Below are positions 59,501 to 64,000 of a stretch of 64,000 nucleotides of DNA, one piece after another. Location: assembly GCF_022539505.1 (NCBI RefSeq), contig NC_061510.1, positions 398,084,249 through 398,148,248 of the forward strand. Reading direction: 5' to 3'. The notes beneath the pieces are model-generated. The model was not told where the DNA came from and made no database searches. It saw only the letters and a list, made by a program, of their open reading frames with translations. A program made the position numbers and the translations under genes. Numbering within the stretch: the first letter of the stretch is position 1; every line of letters begins with the position of its first letter. This stretch comes from Lolium rigidum. Taxonomy: Eukaryota; Streptophyta; Magnoliopsida; Poales; Poaceae.

Positions 59501-62128
59501 CATCTAATCTCATGAATATGTGTAAGAATTGAATATGAGTTTTGTAATTTTGTATATTTGTCGTTTTGCCTCGATTCGATGATCTGCAGGTACCTATGTC
59601 TATCGAATCGATCAACGGAAGAGGTGAGATGAGGGGAGAGGGGCGTGCTTCCATGAAACCTCAGTAACAGAAAGAGGAAAGTAACGGTACTTATTTAGTG
59701 ATTCACTCGAGATCAACGACACAATCATAGCTTAATGCTTTGGTTTGTATTAATTTACTTAATATTTTTTGTTACTCGCGGCTGTGGGAACAATGGTTGG
59801 ACCAAAAGACTCTGGTCACGTATGGCTTTAGGGGCAATCGTATTTACGGATGTGTTGCTCACAAATCTCTTATCACTATTTTATTTACTACACATTTGCA
59901 CTTCATTTCTATATATATGCATAACTGCAGGAAATCCTTAACCCTGGCCTATTTCCATTCATTGAACACGATATAAATAAAGTAAATTAGAAAGGTCCGG
60001 TAAACATAAAATCAAATAAACTAGCAAAGTCTTGTAGACGTTTCATTTACACAATTTTAACAGTGCTTTCCAATGTTCGATTAAACCTAGGTCTTATAGA
60101 GAAAAAGGTTATTATAGTACAACCATAATCCGGATCGAATGTATCAGTCATCAACACCAAAACCACACAAGGAGGGAAAATACCTTTCAATTTGGGTCGC
60201 ACTTGCCAGTTTCTCATCACCCTAATTTCCTCCCTCTCCCACCTGGGTGACCACCATACGGTGGACACAGGGTAGATACACGAGTCTTGAGCGCATCTGA
60301 CAACCTCCTACTGAGCCACACTTAGGTGATGAGGCCTCCGTGTTGGCGAGGCCACGATGCGAGGCCATGGAATCAGAGGCGGACCCAAGAATCTACCCAA
60401 GGTTGGGTGCACGGAAGGAAACAATTTTTTTTTCTTCGATAAATATAACTATATAAGCACATACGAAAACTTAGATTTCTTAACCTAAACAATGAAGATG
60501 ATAAATTTGTATAGAAATTTAGTGCATCATGGACTTCCTCGGTAAAATGAATGTATGCTTATTTCATGAATGGTCATACATTTTTTAAAAAAAATGGAAG
60601 CTGAAAGTACCACTAAATATTACGATCTTTATGTGGTTCCTACACAAAAAAACTTATACTTACAAAACATAATTTGCAAATTGTAGCTAGAATGGTTTTT
60701 TAATTAATATACTTACAAAAATTATGTTGACAAAATCAAGACTTAGATAGGAGAGGCTGCTCTCACATTGACCCCGCAAGGCGAACCTAACCCCAATATG
60801 TTCAATTTTTTACGGTATACAACAACAACACTGGAAATTATTTAGCATATCTACTCGTAAAGGCAAAATATAGACTAAATGACAAATAGGAAAGTAAACC
60901 CAACAGAAAATCACAGTTTTAAGCATCAGTTGCTACCCGCGTGTATTGTGGCTTATGGGTTGCGATGCGATGCTTCTTGTTAATCACTAGCTAGGTTGGT
61001 CGCTAGGTACTTGATTTGACTACTTTTCAAATAAAAAGCAAAGATGGACTCATGATTTAGCCCAATCACTAGCGTTATTACCCCTGCTCAACAACATCTT
61101 GCACGGTTCCGCCTGAGCCGCGGGTGATTGGAGCCCGGGCACTGCCTAATCACGAGCCCCAGCTCCTTGTTAGGCAGCGTCTTGCGCCTGAAGGCGCATG
61201 GAGTCAAGGTTGGGCACATGATCGGGCAACATGAACCTTGGGTCCACCGATGCATGGAATCAATGGTCATGACCATTTGGGGGCGAGGGCTTCAGGTGAG
61301 GAGCACGATGGGGTGCTAGGTGCTCGAGGATGGATGTGGGGTGGCTCGGGATGCTTCTGGTGGAGAGAAATGAGGGAGAGCGATGAGTGGCTCAACATTT
61401 GACAAAGCTTAGGAGAGGTGATATAGTTTCATTGATTTTCTTGGGAAGTTGTGGGGAAACATAAGAGAAGAGGAGATGCAAGTGTACCGTGTGAGAAGAC
61501 AAGTTTTGCATGGGTGGTGACCTCCGCACACGTCATGTTGCCCACGTTCCCGGTAAACCACCGCACCATAGCTCAACCCCTCAAGCCACCTTATGTCTCT
61601 CGATACTCTAAGCTAGGTGGCAAGGTAAGAGCATAAGCAAACTTGGGCACGGGACTTAACTTGAATTGAAGATGTACATGTTAAAGAAAGTAGCCGCTAT
61701 TGTTGTCACGCTCCGGTCTTGTTGGGTCACTAGCGCGCCACCACTAGTGATGATTTCTTCATTTACGTGATGTGCCTCAGCTAAGCCCGAGGTTTGGTGA
61801 CACGCCACTAGGGACCGAGCGTTGGATGCAAGAACACCGTCTTGAGCATCTCAACATCGTCACCGTTCTTGGCGCTATGGATGACATATGAGGTAGAGCA
61901 CGACCTCCAGGTACTCCTCATCCTTGAACCGTGTGCTTCATCGGCTCACGCTTTTGTCATCCAGGCTCTCCCGATTCACGGTTGCTTTTGCCTACGAGAG
62001 GAAAACTAGATGGGAGACTAAAAGGTGGGACTCACATCTACCTCATTGAGAAGCTCATACGTGGTTTCGAAATAACTCCCGTCATGTTTAGTGTGTCCTG
62101 CGGCCGCCGTGTTCTATAAATCTTTCTA
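59501..62128. other. Unassigned intergenic DNA
   Basis: No ORF with a known domain and no complete element ends. CAGAGGCGGACCCAAG at about 60372 resembles an hAT end but has no visible partner. About 61080-62100 is GC-richer with only short ORFs on both strands. Confidence 0.3.
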
Positions 62129-62225
62129 CTCACTCCGATACGTATTATCTAGACATATTTTAGACATATTTTAGTTCTAGATAGATACATTCATACCAGC
62201 GACAAGTAATATGGATGAGATGTAG
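62129..62225. mobile_element. Stowaway-type MITE (97 bp)
   Basis: The left end CTCACTCCGATACGTATTA and the right end (reverse complement CTACATCTCATCCATATTA) are imperfect inverted repeats, and TA flanks both sides (62127-62128 and 62226-62227). Inner words TAGACATATTTTAG and TCTAGATAGATACATTCAT are typical of Triticeae Stowaway MITEs. Confidence 0.65.
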
Positions 62226-62239
62226 TAAAAAAATCTGGT

Positions 62240-63422
62240 GCATTTTTTCCAAAAAATAAAGTGGTGGTGTTCATTAAATTTCTCCTCCATGGCGATGGCA
62301 CGTTCTGATCCTGACCGTCGAAGATACGTATCGTACCCCTCACCGCGGCATCAACTGCCACGGATGGGATCAGCTCCGATTTTCCAACAACTGCGACCGA
62401 GCCGAACCCAACCACCAGCTCCGGCACGCACGCACGTCGCACGCTTGGAGCGGGTGGGGCTTGCCTGTGCCGCGTCCGTGCGCCCATCTGTGCGCCCCAA
62501 CTGTAGACTGGGCATCGAACGGTGGTTGTTTCCAGCGCTTCTCTTTCGCCGTTTCGTTTGCTAAAAAACCACAAATACGGAAAATACATATCCGATAACA
62601 CTTGCGGTGGACCGGTGGTACGATGAAAAATAATTCTTAGAACTCGCCGGCAATCTCAATTATATTTCCCCTCGGGCGCTGCCGCACTGGACGGAGCTAG
62701 GTGGAGTGGATAGCGATCGAAGCAGTCGCTGGCGTGTCCTCCAGCCGCGGCCTCCTTCCGTATCCCCGTTCCTCAAGTCGCCGCCATCTGAAACAATCGC
62801 TGTATCCAGTCAAAGAATGCCGTGTGGTGTGAGGGATTGAGAGGGAACGCCGCTGTGACCTTCGGACTCCACGTCGCCGGTCACTCCCGTATGGTGTGAA
62901 CCCGGAGTCTGTCTCCTCGACAAGGCCGGACGGCCGGTGGTCTGTTCTGAGATCGGGCTCTCCTCGGCTTCATTCCCTTCCTCGCCTGAGGGAGCGGGGT
63001 CTGTGGGCGGCGCGCCTGCTCCACCGACTTCCGGGCCGGTGCAACCTGGCCGCCGTGTCCAGGACCTGTGGTCGACATGGAATGGAAGGCGCTACACTTG
63101 CACGCAGCAGACGGCAATGTTGGCCCTGCTGTCCTAGAGATCGACGACGGGAATGGAGAGGTGGCTGGTCCGAGAACGGGAGAAGACGGTATTAGGAGCT
63201 AGTCCGACGAAGAGGTCAGCGGCATACTCCGCGTATGCGCCGAGAGGAGATTCCCATTCTGTTTGAACGATGTGCGTGTATCACGGATGGCTGAGTATTA
63301 TGATCGTATTTCTAACTTTTTTTGAGAGAGAAAAACGGAATCAAGGCGGGCATAAGGCGGTAGCCGTTCGATGCGTGAAGAACCGTCTGGGCGCACAGAT
63401 GGGCGCACGGACGCGGCACAGG
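62240..63422. other. GC-rich segment between inverted repeat arms
   Basis: 62466-62500 and 63394-63422 are inverted copies (GTGCGCCCATCTGTGCGCC against GGCGCACAGATGGGCGCAC). A second shared word CCGTTCGATGC lies farther in. Between them is GC-rich DNA with short ORFs on both strands and no known domain. The right arm runs into the gap. Confidence 0.5.
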
Positions 63423-63522
63423 NNNNNNNNNNNNNNNNNNNNNNNNNNNNNNNNNNNNNNNNNNNNNNNNNNNNNNNNNNNNNNNNNNNNNNNNNNNNNN
63501 NNNNNNNNNNNNNNNNNNNNNN
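63423..63522. other. Scaffold gap (100 N)
   Basis: Exactly 100 N, separating the repeat arm on the left from an LTR on the right. Confidence 0.99.
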
Positions 63523-64000
63523 ATCCCCTCTCCGGCAGGGTGCCGGAGGAGATCTCCAGGATCCCCCGAGATGGGATCGGCGGCGGCGGCGTCTCAGTAA
63601 GGTTTTCCGTATCGTGGTTTTTTCGCCTCAGGGTTTTCTCGACGGAGGCTTTAAATAGGCGGAAGGGCAGCCTCGGAGGGGGCCTGGGGGGCCCACACCA
63701 TAGGGCGGCGCGGCCCCCCCTCTGGCCGCGCCAGGGTGTGATGTGGGGCCCCCGTGGCTTCCTCCGGCGGCTCTCGGGTGTTCCGGATGGTTCCGGGAAA
63801 AATAGGAACTTGGGTCTTGATTTCATCCGATTCCGAGAATATTTCGTTACTAGGATTTCGAAACCAAAAACAGCAGAAAACAGACAGCGGCACTTCGGCA
63901 TCTTGTTAATAGGTTAGTTCCGAAAATGCACGAATATGACATAAAGTGTGCATAAAACATGTAGGTATCATCAATAATATGGCATGGAACATAAGAAATT
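63523..64000 (-). repeat. TGATACG-family LTR, partial (G7)
   Basis: It matches the start third of the G4 LTR (54430-54935) in minus orientation, including CATCTTGTTAATAGGTTAGTTC. It runs off the window just before the expected LTR terminus. Confidence 0.75.

Noticed and set aside
60372..60390. CAGAGGCGGACCCAAG as a second hAT end
   Set aside because: No matching inverted end or 8-bp duplication could be found, so it remains a chance or orphan match.

Overview
The window is plant nuclear DNA, almost certainly from a grass of the wheat tribe (Triticeae). A multi-exon methionine S-methyltransferase gene lies at the left edge. Nearly everything else is nested transposable elements of grass type: Copia and Gypsy-like LTR retrotransposons, LINEs, CACTA, hAT, Helitron ends and Stowaway-type MITEs. 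Three runs of exactly 100 N (23258-23357, 49422-49521, 63423-63522) are scaffold gaps, so the window consists of four contigs.

Layout. 1-4245 (minus): first ten exons (665 codons) of a methionine S-methyltransferase-like gene whose 3' half lies left of the window. 5196-9345: a Helitron 3' end, LINE fragments and an LTR-like piece. 9346-12673 (minus): a degraded Copia element. 12674-15515: a duplicated segment of unknown origin and a CACTA end with a 630-bp tandem repeat. 15516-17456: the 5' half of a second Copia, cut by a Gypsy-like element of a family whose LTR begins TGATACGTCTCC (17457-22874). 23358-33600: LINE pieces, a CACTA end, tandem repeats, a MITE and an hAT element with target-site duplication (30480-33247). 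34048-40550: a complete non-autonomous LTR element with a GCGTC duplication and a single 255-aa ORF. 41353-44677 (minus): the 3' half of the second Copia. 44678-54958: more TGATACG-family elements in both orientations. 55760-59181: a probable Helitron holding a LINE. 59500-63422: mostly unassigned DNA. 63523-64000: one more TGATACG LTR.

The strongest structural result is that the second Copia is in two pieces 27 kb apart and in opposite orientations. Its break carries the 5-bp duplication GCGCC of the Gypsy-like insertion on both sides, and that insertion's 3' LTR is itself split, with a GTGGG duplication at both cut ends. All of this resolves if contig 23358-49421 is turned round. The scaffold therefore either has a mis-oriented contig or carries a real inversion whose breakpoints fall in the two gaps.

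The TGATACG family is also notable. Its members share LTR ends, the primer-binding site and a long 3' noncoding region, yet carry different small ORFs (protease-like, gag, gag-protease, or an acidic protein with hydrophobic C-terminus). None seen here has reverse transcriptase or integrase.
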